Shown here: piece after piece, positions 23,516 through 34,032 of the stretch
Layout: the number at the start of each line of letters is the position of its first letter
Position numbering within the stretch: position 1 is the first letter of the stretch
Assembly: GCF_029852145.1 (NCBI RefSeq)
Contig: NC_079979.1
Span: 5,804,501 to 5,868,500, forward strand
Origin: Microplitis mediator
Lineage: Eukaryota; Arthropoda; Insecta; Hymenoptera; Braconidae
DNA length: 64,000 nt
Direction of reading: 5' to 3'
Translations under genes and position numbers: made by a program
Notes under the pieces: generated by a model
Database searches by the model: none
Seen by the model: only the letters and a program-made list of their open reading frames with translations
Told to the model about the DNA's origin: nothing

Positions 23516-24076
23516 TTAAGAATTTTCTTTAAATTAGTGGTTTTATAAGATTAAATTCAACTGTTGAAGTAAATTGTTAGCAAAGGTAATACCTAGAGTC
23601 AGTGAAAACTACGATCATACAAACATCCAGTTGCTGCGACTACAGGTACTGTAAATTTTAAGTTTATGTTGTATCAAAAACAAAAACATTTCCAACACAC
23701 GGAAATATGGTGAAAGTTGTATTGTATTCAAAATTCTATAGTCCTCTCTAGTTATTAAAACGAATTTTATTGTAAATTAGAGTCGGCTAACTAGCCACCT
23801 AATACTTTCATAAAATAATATCAAGTTTATTGTATTCATATCATCGAATTTTTCAATTTTATAATATATAGTAATTTAATTTGTACATCAAACATCTTTT
23901 ATTTCAACACACCTCCCAGATAATTACACTCAGTGTGATCCCGGTCTAGTGGTCGAAAGACTAGGGCCGAAAATAATAAAAATAATAATTTGTCCAAAAT
24001 ATTACGGTACAAGCTACCATTTCTGGACATAACATTTATTTGGTGGAATGACCCATATACTATCTTAGATATCATA

Positions 24077-24958
24077 CACTCATGCCATAAATTAAAGGAA
24101 CAAGAAAAAAATTTCGAACACAAAAAAACAGGCTGAATTTTTTTTTTCTTCGATTTTTTTTGAGTAACATTTTCTGAGTAAACAACGCAAAAACTATTTT
24201 TTTATCTTGATTATAATTACACATTTAACGGAACGAAACGTGTTCCTTTAATTGTTTTCTAAAACTTTGATCAATTCACCCCGAGAAACGGTTCGATAGA
24301 TCAATTTAAAAATTTTCAGGGTTATTGGGGGTATATCAAGCTTAATAAGTACCTGGCAACATAATTTTTTTTATCAATATTTACAAAGTAACGGTTGATT
24401 TACAAAAAACCAAAGAAAAAGTCATTTTTTTATACTTCCTTCTAATGGATGTTAAAAATACGAAAAAAATTTTTTTTTTCAAAAAATGATGAAAGAGTTT
24501 TGTAGGGAATTTATTTAAGTTTTTAACGCCACCCTTAAATTTAATGTGTGATCATTGGTACCTCAATATTGATGATCAAACCCACAAGGACCATTTCCCG
24601 TTTGAAGGCTGATGTTTCAGCGACAAGTTGTCGTCCGAATCTCAAATAAATGCAAATTAAAGCTGATTAAATTTGCTAACCAACCTGTACATTGGTTTAG
24701 CTGAAAAAAAATTTTCGCAGCCCGTGAACTCTCTCAAAGAAAAGAAAAAATTTAGAATATTTTTGTCTCGCGATATTTTTCATGTTTGCGCAATGGCTGA
24801 AGGTCTAAAACAATTTGCTTAAAATGCGTCAAAACTAGACATTTCAAGCTACAAAACGATTTTTTTTTTGATAAGATTATTTTTCACGAAGTCACAGCCT
24901 TGCAAAAATTACTAAAAAAATTCTAAAATTTTTGTTCCTTTAATTTATGGCATGAGTG
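24077..24958. mobile_element. Tc1/mariner-type TIR element (882 bp), non-autonomous
   Basis: Inverted repeats of about 30 bp at both ends start CACTCATGCCATAAATTAAA and are flanked by TA on each side (24075-24076 and 24959-24960), the target duplication of Tc1/mariner elements. The interior has no transposase frame. The ORF-like stretch 23899-24123 on the minus strand overlaps the end and is not a gene. Confidence 0.8.
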
Positions 24959-25008
24959 TATATGCCTATCTATGGCAATATATAAGCATACATGGTCATA
25001 TATAGACA

Positions 25009-25128
25009 CTAGGTTGATCCAAAAAATAAAAAATTTTTTTTTTCTCGGAAACAGGTTCAAAAGTTTTATTTAGATAAAAAAAGACGCCTGTGAAAATTAG
25101 AGCTCCTAATATTAACATCAAGAGGTTC
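25009..25128. repeat. Left end of a larger inverted-repeat element split by BEL copy A
   Basis: The tip CTAGGTTGATCCAAAAAAT has an inverted partner near 32420-32442. The adjacent 25045-25128 has an inverted partner at about 31500-31608 (CTCGGAAACAGGTTC, and GACGCCTGTGAAAATTAG). BEL copy A begins directly after it. Confidence 0.65.
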
Positions 25129-25763
25129 TGTTCAAATCTCCCGCGCTTTCATTATCATTCACACTGATGATACATGATCAACAGTACAGTCGATCAGTAA
25201 TCAATCATAGGCGGCACTGCTAGTCGCAATCTCATCGTAAAGACCGCTCGAGTGGGGATGAAGAAGACGGAAGCGCTGTCTCACTCACTCTTTAACGTTC
25301 TCTTTCGAACTTATAGTTTACTATTATTCATTGCAGACGCCTCGTGCTTTCAATAAATCTATCATTTTATTCGTAATCAAGTGTGCTCTCATTTAATAAA
25401 TAGTGAAATATTGCGTATAATAATTCTCAGTAATTATTCATTATTTTTGCTCTCATGATTTAATCTCAGTGTTTTTTGTATTTAAATGTTCTCACCTCGT
25501 ATACCGGCATAGTTACTGCCAAGTTGCCATCTTGGTCACGTGTTGATCGCGAGTTTCATTCTTATAAATTAAATATTACTGACATTAAATTAATGAAAAT
25601 CTCATCATAAATAAATCGCATAAGCCCTATATATATTGTAAATAAAATATTTATAGTGCTTATTATTGCTAAATTCAGTGTTAAATAAAATTATTTACTA
25701 CCCGCCAATTCACACATACCAGACCCTCGCATCCTTATCAAATTATTACTAATTATTTAAACA
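25129..25763 (+). repeat. 5' LTR of BEL copy A (635 bp)
   Basis: Starts TGTTCAAATC and ends TTTAAACA, matching the copy B LTRs. It contains AATAAA near 25650 within TATTGTAAATAAAATATTT. No 3' partner is present. Confidence 0.85.
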
Positions 25764-25768
25764 TTTTT

Positions 25769-25787
25769 TGGTCCTTCGAGCCAGATC
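25769..25787 (+). other. Primer-binding site of BEL copy A (tRNA-Tyr type)
   Basis: TGGTCCTTCGAGCCAGATC, six bases after the LTR. It is complementary, with one mismatch, to the 3' end of an insect tRNA-Tyr (acceptor ...CTCGAAGGA plus CCA), as I recall that tRNA. Confidence 0.65.
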
Positions 25788-26148
25788 GTGTGAATTGGTT
25801 AAATCATTTTATTTAAAAAACTTTCTCAGTGACACTAAGTGACGTTTAGTGCAGTGTATGTTTTTCACTTCAACACAGGTGCATTTCGGAGTACCCAGGA
25901 CGTGGTACTACACTTGTGGAAAATAATTAAGGGACAACACTGTGTAAATTAATTATTGTGAAGTGAAGTGTACTTTTTGATTCTCATCTGCAGCGTCTCA
26001 TCACAGCGTCTCTCATCTGCGTCCAGCCTGCAGCAGTTCTCAGCGTATCATCACAAAGCGGCAACTACTGTCAGTTCGTTCCGCATATCAGTAACTTTCA
26101 CAAGTTCACTCTTATTTTTTTTGTGTCTCGTTTGCCTCTTTTACAGAT

Positions 26149-27615
26149 ATGGCTGCCGTCACTAACAGAATTGCACTTCAGAAAAGTCGCATCTCAGTTT
26201 TCACCACAGTCTCTGCAGTTGCAAAAGCTGGGTTAGTTGATACTATGTCTTTACGGGCAGCCAACACCAAGTTAGACCTGCTCTCTCAGGATTGGGCCAA
26301 GTTCGTGGAACACCACGAAAAATTGCTCTCATCTAAGACCAACGTAACCATAGAACATCCATATTTTACTGACGGTTCGTTTGAGGAGGCTCTCAAATTA
26401 TTTCATGGAGCTCAGGACGCTCTGCTGCACCGCATTAACGATTTGGAGGCTGCATTGCCATCTCAAGGCAGTTCTCTCACCAACTCCAGTCTCATCCTGC
26501 CAACCGGAAGTCGTCTCAACGTGCCCACTATTCCGGTACCCAAAGTCTCAGGACGCTACTAAGATTGGAAGCATTTCCACGACTTGTTTGTATCAATCAT
26601 CGGCAAAAATACATCTCTCACCGCAGTAGAGAAGATGTATCATCTCAATTCGGCATTGGAGGGTGATGCCGCCCGTCTCATCGCAAACATCAGAGTCACT
26701 GGGGACTCGTTTGCATCTGCTTGAGACGCTGTTGTCCAACAATACGACAACGAGCGTCTTCTCATCTCGGCACAGCTGGAAAAGCTGTACAGCATAAGAC
26801 CAGCTGACAGCAACTCTACCAAACAACTCAAGGCTATCATCAACACTGCCAACGAGGCAGTGCAGGCTCTCAAGGCACTGGGATCGCCAACCAGGCACTG
26901 GGACCAGATTCTGGTCCATCTCTTCGTCCAGAAACTGGAAATCTCATTACGTGAGGCCTGGGAAGTTCATTTGGGCACATCAATGGAATTTCCTACCTAC
27001 GAAGACTTGCGCACTTTTCTCACCGGTCGCACTAGAGCTCGTGAAGCTATGGAGTGTGGCGTCTCACCACGTAAGCCTAAGCACGATTCACGTGGCCACC
27101 AGGGCAACAAGTCCCGCATCTCATCAGCTCAGGTGCATGTCGCTTCGCAGGGTCAATTTCAGCCTCAATCTCATCAATCTCAGGTGCAGTCTCATCAAAC
27201 GCCACGCACACAGCAATCTCAGCCTCCAAGGTCTCAGTCAAACACGTCTCAGTCTCATCCAGCGGCTCCAAAGCACACTCTCTCATTTAAATCCGACTAT
27301 TGCCATTGCTGTGAAGGCAATCATTTCATTGTTGGATGCCCTAAGTTTCAAGCAATGGCTCCGGACGAGAGATTCCAATTAGCAGCTCACTATCATCTGC
27401 GTCGCAACTGTCTCGGCGATCACAGTTTCGAAAATTGCCTCTCCGAGAATCGTCGTCGCTGTAAAGAATGCGATGAACCGCATCATTCGATGCTGCACTA
27501 CTCGCATCTCATGAGGTTGACTAAGAAGCCACCTGCAGTCGCTGCTGAAACACCTCAGATCTCAACACCACCTGCATCTCAGCCAGAGTCTCAGCCTCAA
27601 CAACCTCAACAATAA
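26149..27615 (+). pseudogene. BEL copy A Gag
   Basis: One frame from the ATG at 26149 to TAA at 27613-27615, with only two internal stops (TAA at 26560 where copy B has CAA, and TGA near 26722 where copy B has TGG). The DUF1759-type Gag region (IPVPKVSG, then DWKHFHDLF, then SALEGDAARLI) is followed by a Gln/Ser/His-rich linker. BEL-type zinc knuckles follow (CHCCEGNHFIVGC and later CKECDEPHHSMLH). The terminal TAA sits in CAA-TAA-CAA-TTT, and pol continues in the same frame. Copy B shows the same arrangement. Confidence 0.85.
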
Positions 27616-28626
27616 CAATTTGGTGCTTCTCGAGCAGCAGCTTTAATCTCATCTGCCATCAGCCGTGCTCCAGATCACAAACCAGTGACCTCTCGACCGA
27701 CAATCCTGTTGGCAACCGCACATGCTCTCATCTCTCATCAATCAGGTTCGTCTCATCGTATCAGAGTTCTCATTGATCCTGGATCAAAGCTTACTTTGAT
27801 TTCTCAGGCTGATGTTCGCCCTTGCAGTCTTATCTCTCAGCATTGCCATATACCTCTACAAGAAGTCGACAATATCTCATCAGGTAAAACAGAAGGCATG
27901 GTCTCATTCACACTGCATTCTACCATCTCATCAGAACACGCATATCTTAACGCGCACATTCTCAAGAAAATGACAGCGCAGATTCCATCAGTCTCAATCT
28001 CACCAACGCTATGGTCTCATATTCAAGATCTAGAACTCGCCGATCCAGAATTCTAAAAATCTGGTACAATTGATCTTCTCATCGGCGCGGATTTCTACGG
28101 TCAAATCATACGACCTGGTCTGCGATCAGGAAGTACCTTAGAACCGATTGCCATGCAAAAAATACTCGGCTGGACCATCCTCGGCCCAGTTCATGAACAA
28201 TCGCATCAATCACCTAGCCTGTCTCATCATATCATCTCAAATTCTCAACTGCACAACTCTCTCACAAAGTTCTGGGAACTTGAAGAAGTTCCAGAGTCCT
28301 GCAACGAAACTCCCACCGTCGAGGAAGCTGAGTGTGAAGCTCACTTCCTAGCGACTCATTCTCGTGACGCAGCAGAACGATACATCGTCCGTTTACGATT
28401 CAAATCGTCATCTCAGAAGCTAGGTGAATCTCGTCATATTGCGCAACGCTGTCTCAAACGTCTCATCAAGCGACTTTTTCAGGACTCCGAACTGCAGAGT
28501 CAATACACCGTATTTCTCACCGATATGAAGCACTCGGACACATGCAATGAGTCTCATCATCATCGCCTGAACCATCTCATGCATATTATTTACCTCGTCA
28601 TTGCGTCATTCGCGAAGACAGTATAA
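27616..28626 (+). pseudogene. BEL copy A Pol, protease and N-terminal part
   Basis: In the same frame as Gag. The aspartic-protease-like segment reads RVLIDPGSKLTLIS (D-P-G-S at the active site, also in copy B). A later stop is at 28054. The frame resumes with LGWTILGPVHE, the conserved BEL region between protease and polymerase, and the ELEEVPES segment. An internal deletion or frameshift near 28520 merges the region with the start of the polymerase. Confidence 0.75.
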
Positions 28627-30133
28627 CGACTAAGTTGAGAGTCGTCTTCAACGGTTCAAGCAAAACATCATCAGCCAGCTCTCTCAATGGTCATCTGCAT
28701 ATCGGCCCAAGCCCGCAATCAAAGATCTGTGATGTATACTGTATCTCAGAAGTCACAGATACATCTTCTTGACTGACATCGTGAAGATGTTTCGTCATAT
28801 TCTCATTCGCCCAGGGGTTATCAGGGATTATCAGTGCATTCTCTGAACTGAAAATGATCTCACCGTGACATATCAACTCAACACCGTCACTTATGGCACT
28901 CGAACTCCACCGTACCTAGCTGGCCGAGTTCTCAAGCAACTTCTCATCAACGAAGGGTCTCAATTTCCACTAGCAGTGGAACCATTCCAAAAAGGCAGCT
29001 ACGTTGACGTCATCGGCGGCGATGCTGACAATTTCAGCGATCTCAACGACATCGCACGGCATGTCGAAGCACTCTGCAACTCAGGTTGCCTCCCATTAGC
29101 TAAATGGAAGAGCAATCATCCTGAGTTTGGCAAAATCTCAACATCACTCAGTCTAGAAGATTCTCATTCATTCTCAGATAATATCTTAAAAATATTGGGT
29201 CTCTCATGGAACTGTCAAGAAGATGTTCTCACGTTTACTGGCAAGACTTCTCAGACTCTCAGCAACACCAAGCGTACTATCACCTCAGAGGCTGCTCAAT
29301 TATTTGACCCTCTGGGTTTAATCTCACCAGTAATCGTCAAGGCAAAAATTCTCATCCAGGACCTTCGGTTACAAAAGGTTGACTGGGACGATGCACTCTC
29401 ACCAGAGCTAGTTCACCGATGGAAGACTTTCCGAGATGAACTTCTTCAACTATCTCAACTCAGAATTCCTCGATGGATCAATCTCATTCCAAACTCATCA
29501 AGCATCGAGATTCACGGGTTTTCTGACGCATCTCAAGCTGCAATGTCTGCAGAAATATATATCAGAGTCTGTCAACCTGGCGAACAGGCTCTCATTTCTC
29601 TCATTTGCTCAAAAACCAAGGTCGCACCACTAAAACGGCTCAGAATTCCTCGTCTTAAGCTCTCAGCTGCATTATTGCTCTCAAAACTTGCATTTCATGT
29701 CTCAGCAACGGTGACCAGTGAACCTACCAGATGGAAAGAATTCGTCAAGAATCGAGTTGAAGCCATCCAGCAGTATTCTCCAGACGCACAATAGAGATAC
29801 ATCTCAGGGAAACAAAACCCGGCTGACTGTGCTTCGGTGTCACGACTAAATATTTGACCCTAAATATCTAACGTCAAAATATCTAAGAAATTAGATCTAA
29901 TCCAAAAATATCTTGTACCATAATAGAATCAAAACCTGATCTAAAACCAAAAACGATGATCGTTGATTAAAATATTTTGTCGTCAGATATTTTAAATTAG
30001 ATATTTTGAATTAGTTATTTAGTCATTTAATCCTGTGCTCCCAGGGGTCTCACAGCGTCGCAACTCATCGATCATCAGCTGTGGTGGTCAGGACTCAGAT
30101 GGCTAGCTGATCCCCCACTCAATGGCCATCTCA
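28627..30133 (+). pseudogene. BEL copy A reverse transcriptase and RNase H remains
   Basis: The best frame is 28865-29794. It covers the palm region (YQLNTVTYGTRTPPYLAG), a changed catalytic box YVDV where copy B has YVDD, and the A17-peptidase-like and linker part (FDPLGLISPVIVKAK, IHGFSDASQAAMSA). RNase H remains follow (FVKNRVEAIQQ, then a TAG, then GKQNPADCAS). The reading continues after a 190-bp insertion as GLTASQLIDHQLWW, then is lost at about 30133. Confidence 0.8.
29838..30028. mobile_element. MITE of about 190 bp inserted in BEL copy A
   Basis: Interrupts the frame between NPADCAS and GLTASQ. Flanking near-duplicates are CTGTGCTTC on the left and CTGTGCTCC on the right (8-9 bp, hAT-like). 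The inverted ends share GACTAAATA. The interior is made of AAATATCT/AGATATTT words with no coding potential. Confidence 0.65.
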
Positions 30134-30207
30134 TCACGTTCTTTTTCAATTATACATTTTTTTTCACGAAAAATAAAATACTAACAACAACTATTATTAT
30201 TAAATAC

Positions 30208-30412
30208 CGATTTTGTGTGTGTGCAATTAAAAAAATGTACTCACACATAAAAAGGTGTGAAAAATAGCGCTTTTTTTTCACGAATTTTGTGTGTGCAATT
30301 ACAAAAATATACCCACACACAAAAAAGTATGGAAAATAGCACTCTTTTTTATGAATTTTGTGTGTGTACAATTGAAAGAATATACCACAGAAAAAAAAAT
30401 GTCAAAAATTGC
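30208..30412. repeat. Three tandem units of about 72 bp with GTGTGTG/CACACA pairing
   Basis: Each unit starts ATTTTGTGTGTG. In the first two a CACACA block lies about 25-30 bases on, and an AATAGC(G/A)CT phrase follows. Open frames on both strands across the array are artefacts. Confidence 0.75.
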
Positions 30413-30464
30413 ACTAAGTCCCTGAACCCTACTGGGGCTTCGCTCCTGGACCTCCTTATTGAGA

Positions 30465-31079
30465 TAAGGTACCGGCGGGTAATAAGGCCTAGCTAAGGGA
30501 GATTTTGAATAGAATCGAAAATATTGCATTTAATTATCGAAATGTATCATTAATCTTTATTGCAATACATTAGCCATAAGATATAATGGAGTAATGGTAA
30601 TTTATACCACAAACAAATAAAAAATTAAACTTTTTCAAAAACCATACGAATAGAACTCATTTTACTACGGTAGGGTGATAAAGCCTACGGGTTAAACAAA
30701 CTGGAATAGTTTAAATATACTTAATGAAATTGGTATTAGAGATGAATCATCACTTAAATTTAGCAACAATACTTTTTTAAAGACAGAAGATTCGATAGCT
30801 TTGCTCAACAGCACTTAAAACTATCAGTATTCTTTTTAAGAGTCAGAAGACTAGATTGTTTTTTATAATTTCTTCTACCCTACGACATCTACGACGGATG
30901 ATAAAATATAGTAGATGGGGAACGTGGTATCGGGACCCAATAAACTTGTCGTAACATCTCTATGCTAGACCCTTCTACTAGAGTAGCCTTTAGCGGAGGT
31001 GGTTATTTTAAATTTTAAATATCATTTCTTTCACTTAGGCCTTATTACCCGACAGGCCTTATTACCCGCGGGTACCTTA
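30465..31079. mobile_element. MITE-like TIR element (about 615 bp)
   Basis: The left end AAGGTACCGGCGGGTAATAA and its reverse complement at the right end (about 31050-31079) form inverted repeats. The right end repeats the CCTTATTACCC block twice. No coding frame inside. Target duplication unclear. Confidence 0.65.
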
Positions 31080-31245
31080 CTCTTTTTTCACGGAAAAAAA
31101 AAACAAAGAGATTTTTTTCACCTTTCTTTTTTTTTTTAATTGATTTTTATTAAAAATTTTCTAGATTTCTATTAAGAATATTAGAATCAAATGATAAATT
31201 GTCGGGAATGAATTGTGTTGGTCCCAAAAAGCGTCACACCGTGTG

Positions 31246-31360
31246 GCGGGTGTTTTAGATTGCGGGTGTTTTATCGGGAGTGTTTTGGTTTGCGGGTCTT
31301 CTGTCTTCGGGTATTTTGTCGCAGATATTTTGTCGCAGGTGATTTGTCTTCGGGTATTTA
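31246..31360. repeat. Short tandem repeat, about eight 14-16-bp units
   Basis: Variants of CGGGTGTTTTNTNTTG follow one another directly (CGGGTGTTTT, GGAGTGTTTT, CGGGTCTTCT, CGGGTATTTT, CAGATATTTT and so on). Confidence 0.75.
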
Positions 31361-31499
31361 GACGTGCCACCTTTGTAGAGCACTCAATTCCCCACAAATC
31401 ATGCCTGCCAATTATTCCTATGACGCATCGTTAGCTACTTATAAAAATCAGAAGACGTAAAAAAAATTTTTTCCATGTTATCCTTATGGAAAATAGAAA

Positions 31500-32442
31500 A
31501 TTGCGATAAGGAACCTTTTAATGTTAATATTAAGAGCTCTAATTTTCACAGGCGTCTTTTTTCATCTAAATGAAACTTGTGAACCTGTTTCCGAGAAAAA
31601 AAAATCGGTCTGTCAGTTGACCCTGCGGGCCAGCCCCAAAACTCCCCGCTGTTTTCGAGCTCGTTGAGCTCGAAAACATTATTGTGAATACATTTTCGAG
31701 CTCTTCGAGCTTGCAAATACTTTTGTATGCCATTGTTTTGTAAAAAACCATTTTTTAGCATTTCCTTCTCCCACGATATCTCGCGAACGAATTAACCGAT
31801 TTTGATGGTAGAGATGGCAATCGACGCGTTTTATCAAGTTCTAAGCTGATTAAATTATGCAATTGATTTATTTAGCCGTTTTTGAGAAATTTCAAAAAAA
31901 CCAAGGAAAATTTTTTTTTTTAATTCTTTGGTCAACGGTTTCTCTTGAACGAATGAACCGATTTTGATGGTTGAGGTGGCATTCGACGCGGCTTATAGAG
32001 TTTTAGAGCTGATTAGATTTTGGAATTAATCCATCGAGCAAATTAAAAGTTATCTAAATAAAACATTTTCGAAAAAATTTTATTTTTGAAATATCTCTGA
32101 ACGCACTCTACCGATTAAGTTCAAATTTTTACGGCTTCAAGACATTAACAAGCCGCGTCGAATGACACATCAACGATCAAAATCGGTTTATCCGTTCAAG
32201 AGTTATAAATGTTTACATACATACATAGGTACGTACGTACGTACGTACATACATACATACATACACTCGGACATCATCGTGAAATTAGTCAGGATAGCTT
32301 CCTAGGACCTCGAAACGTCGACACATGATGGAAATTCGATTTTCGTAAATCGGACCGAAACCAATAACTTCCCGAATTTTTGAAAATTTACAATTTTCTT
32401 AGCGGGAAGTTAAAAATTTGTTATTTTTTTGGATCACCCTAA
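31500..32442. repeat. Right part of the inverted-repeat element around BEL copy A
   Basis: 31500-31608 is the inverted partner of 25045-25128, and 32420-32442 is the inverted partner of the tip at 25009. Between them, the phrase ACCGATTTTGATGGT plus a GACGCG box occurs twice in direct orientation (about 31797 and 31958) and once inverted (about 32150-32210). A GTAC/ATAC microsatellite lies at 32214-32265. There is no coding frame. It looks like a composite non-autonomous element. Confidence 0.6.
32214..32265. repeat. (ATAC/GTAC)n microsatellite
   Basis: Tetranucleotide repeat of CATAC and CGTAC units. Confidence 0.9.
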
Positions 32443-32639
32443 TAGACACACAGATTTTTTAAATAAATTTGAGCTGGCTATTACAACTACTTATGAACAG
32501 GATGTTGTAGTGCAAAAAAAATGAGAAATTTTTTCGATTCCACTAACAGGACATTGATGATTATATTTCGATTATTCAAAAGTAGATAAATTCTTTCAAT
32601 CTTACGTAGCACAACTAAACTTCGTTATCACTGTCGGTT

Positions 32640-32700
32640 GCATAGCCTAGTCTTCCAAGCGTCGGCCTGTCGCACAGAAGGTCCTGGGTTCGAATCCTAC
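32640..32700 (+). other. tRNA-derived SINE-like segment or tRNA relic
   Basis: GGTTCGAATCC at 32687-32697 is a perfect RNA polymerase III B box. An A-box-like TAGCCTAGTC lies about 44 bases upstream at 32643. The arms do not form a complete cloverleaf that I can confirm, so a SINE head or tRNA pseudogene is more likely than a functional tRNA. Confidence 0.5.
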
Positions 32701-32789
32701 TAAAGAGGGTGCGATCATTAATAAGTCTAGCGTTTACTCTCTGAATTAACAAAATCCGATTCGACTAAATAAAATTTTTTTTTGAATTT

Positions 32790-32960
32790 AGTGAAAATTT
32801 CTTCATACACTGTCATTTATGATCATCTATGGACATATCTGGTCATATATGGGCATATCTGGCCATTTGTGGGTATATATGGTCATCTATGACCACGTCG
32901 GGTTATATACGGGCGTCTGGCCAATTTCCATGCATGGCCACGTATGGAGCATTCATATAT
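32790..32960. repeat. Degenerate CATATATGGNCAT repeats
   Basis: Many loosely spaced variants of ATATGGTCAT/ATATGGCCAT. Similar words occur at 24955-25008, on the other side of the BEL-containing block. Confidence 0.5.
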
Positions 32961-33155
32961 GGCCATGTATGAGTCATTTTTCACAGGAGATGTAAAATCG
33001 AACCTAGCGACTTCAATTTCAAAGTCATATTCCAATAGAAGTAGAAAATTTTTTAATTTGGAATGTTTACTTATTCTTTTCTTGACACAAATCAATATAA
33101 AACACACATTAATGGATTACAGTCAATAAAATTATTTCATTCTACGATTTTTCAG

Positions 33156-33587
33156 CAACTGCTTTGATTGTCAAGGGTTGGGAAATATCCCCGGAGGAGA
33201 GTTTGCCTTGGCACGCGACGCTTTTCTCACATGAAAATGGGCACTGGAAATTTTTTTGTGGTAGCTCGTTAATTGGAGAGCGCGCTGTTTTAACAGCTGG
33301 CCATTGTGTTTGGAATACAAATCCTGAGACGATTCGCGTTATTTTCTCTGGATTTTCGAGTAATTTTACTGTAGATGAACAAAATACAGAAACTCAAATT
33401 CTTAAAGTATCAGACATAAAAATACAGCAAATGTATCGAGATCATGAAGGAAATTATGGATCAGATCTTGCAATTTTAATTTTAAACGAACCAGTTATCA
33501 TAACTCACAGTGTTAAGCCAGTTTGTTTAGATTGGCGTACAGGATCAGATGTGTCTTTAAGATCTGAAGAAATAGGTTTAGTTACTG
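33156..33587 (+). CDS. Modular serine protease-like gene, protease exon 1
   Basis: The first exon of the S1 protease domain. Acceptor TTTTTCAG precedes 33156, and the half-codon from the sushi exon completes an Ala codon. The linker ATALIVKGWEI matches the activation/N-terminal region of modular proteases. The catalytic His is in VLTAGHCVW (Gly where TAAHC is usual) and the catalytic Asp is in YGSDLAILIL. VKPVCLDW provides the Cys expected to bridge to PICG of the sushi exon. The donor ACTG|GTATGT leaves one base of the next codon. The likely role is an extracellular initiator protease. The family assignment is inferred from architecture. Confidence 0.85.
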
Positions 33588-33654
33588 GTATGTTCTCAGA
33601 ATGATTTAATTGAAGCTATTTATGTAAATGATTTTCTATCTATTTCAATTATAG

Positions 33655-33956
33655 GAATGGGAATAACAGAAAATGGTACATTTAGTGAAAAGCTTCGTGT
33701 TACGACTGTCAAAATAATTTCAGAAAATGAGTGCCGAGAGAGCCAGAAAAAAGATTTTAGAAAATACTTAACTTATACAACTTTTTGTGCTGGCTGGAAG
33801 AACGGAACTGCAGTTTGTAATGGAGATAGTGGAGGTGGATTAGTATTACAACGACCCGATGAAAAATTATGGGACTTACATGGAGTTGTATCGATTAGCC
33901 CTCGTCGATTAGGAACAAATATTTGCGATCCAAATTACTTCACAGTATTTACAAAA
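33655..33956 (+). CDS. Modular serine protease-like gene, protease exon 2
   Basis: Acceptor CAATTATAG before 33655; the phase restores a Gly codon (VTG|MGITENG). It carries the catalytic Ser in CNGDSGGGLVL, and the residue six positions before it (S1-pocket 189) is Ala, so trypsin-like Lys/Arg specificity is not expected. HGVVSISP and TVFTK follow in the usual order. The donor AAAA|GTAAAA is in phase 0. Confidence 0.85.
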
Positions 33957-34032
33957 GTAAAAATATTATGTTGGAATAAGTTATAAAACTTTATTGAATT
34001 ATTTAAAAGCTAATGGGTATTTATATGTATAG

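Larger units (their letters stand above)
25129..30133 (+). mobile_element. BEL/Pao retrotransposon, copy A (3'-truncated)
   Basis: Contains a 5' LTR, primer site, gag and most of pol on the + strand, closely related to copy B at 42463-48837. Pol ends within the region after RNase H, at about 30133, where unrelated sequence begins. Integrase and the 3' LTR are absent. It carries several stops, a frameshift and a roughly 190-bp MITE insertion. TCTCA is strikingly frequent on this strand throughout. Confidence 0.9.
3706..33155 (+). other. Giant intron of the serine protease gene (about 29.4 kb)
   Basis: Bounded by the donor after DDT of the sushi exon and the TTTTTCAG acceptor before the protease domain. 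Both flanking half-codons combine in phase to give an Ala codon. I found no other sushi, LDLa or protease exon between them. The content is transposons and repeats on both strands, annotated separately. The alternative is that the two parts belong to different genes, but the phase match and the typical PICG-to-protease linker argue against it. Confidence 0.75.

Noticed and set aside
32640..32700. Functional tRNA gene
   Set aside because: Good B box but no cloverleaf or anticodon arm that I could assemble.
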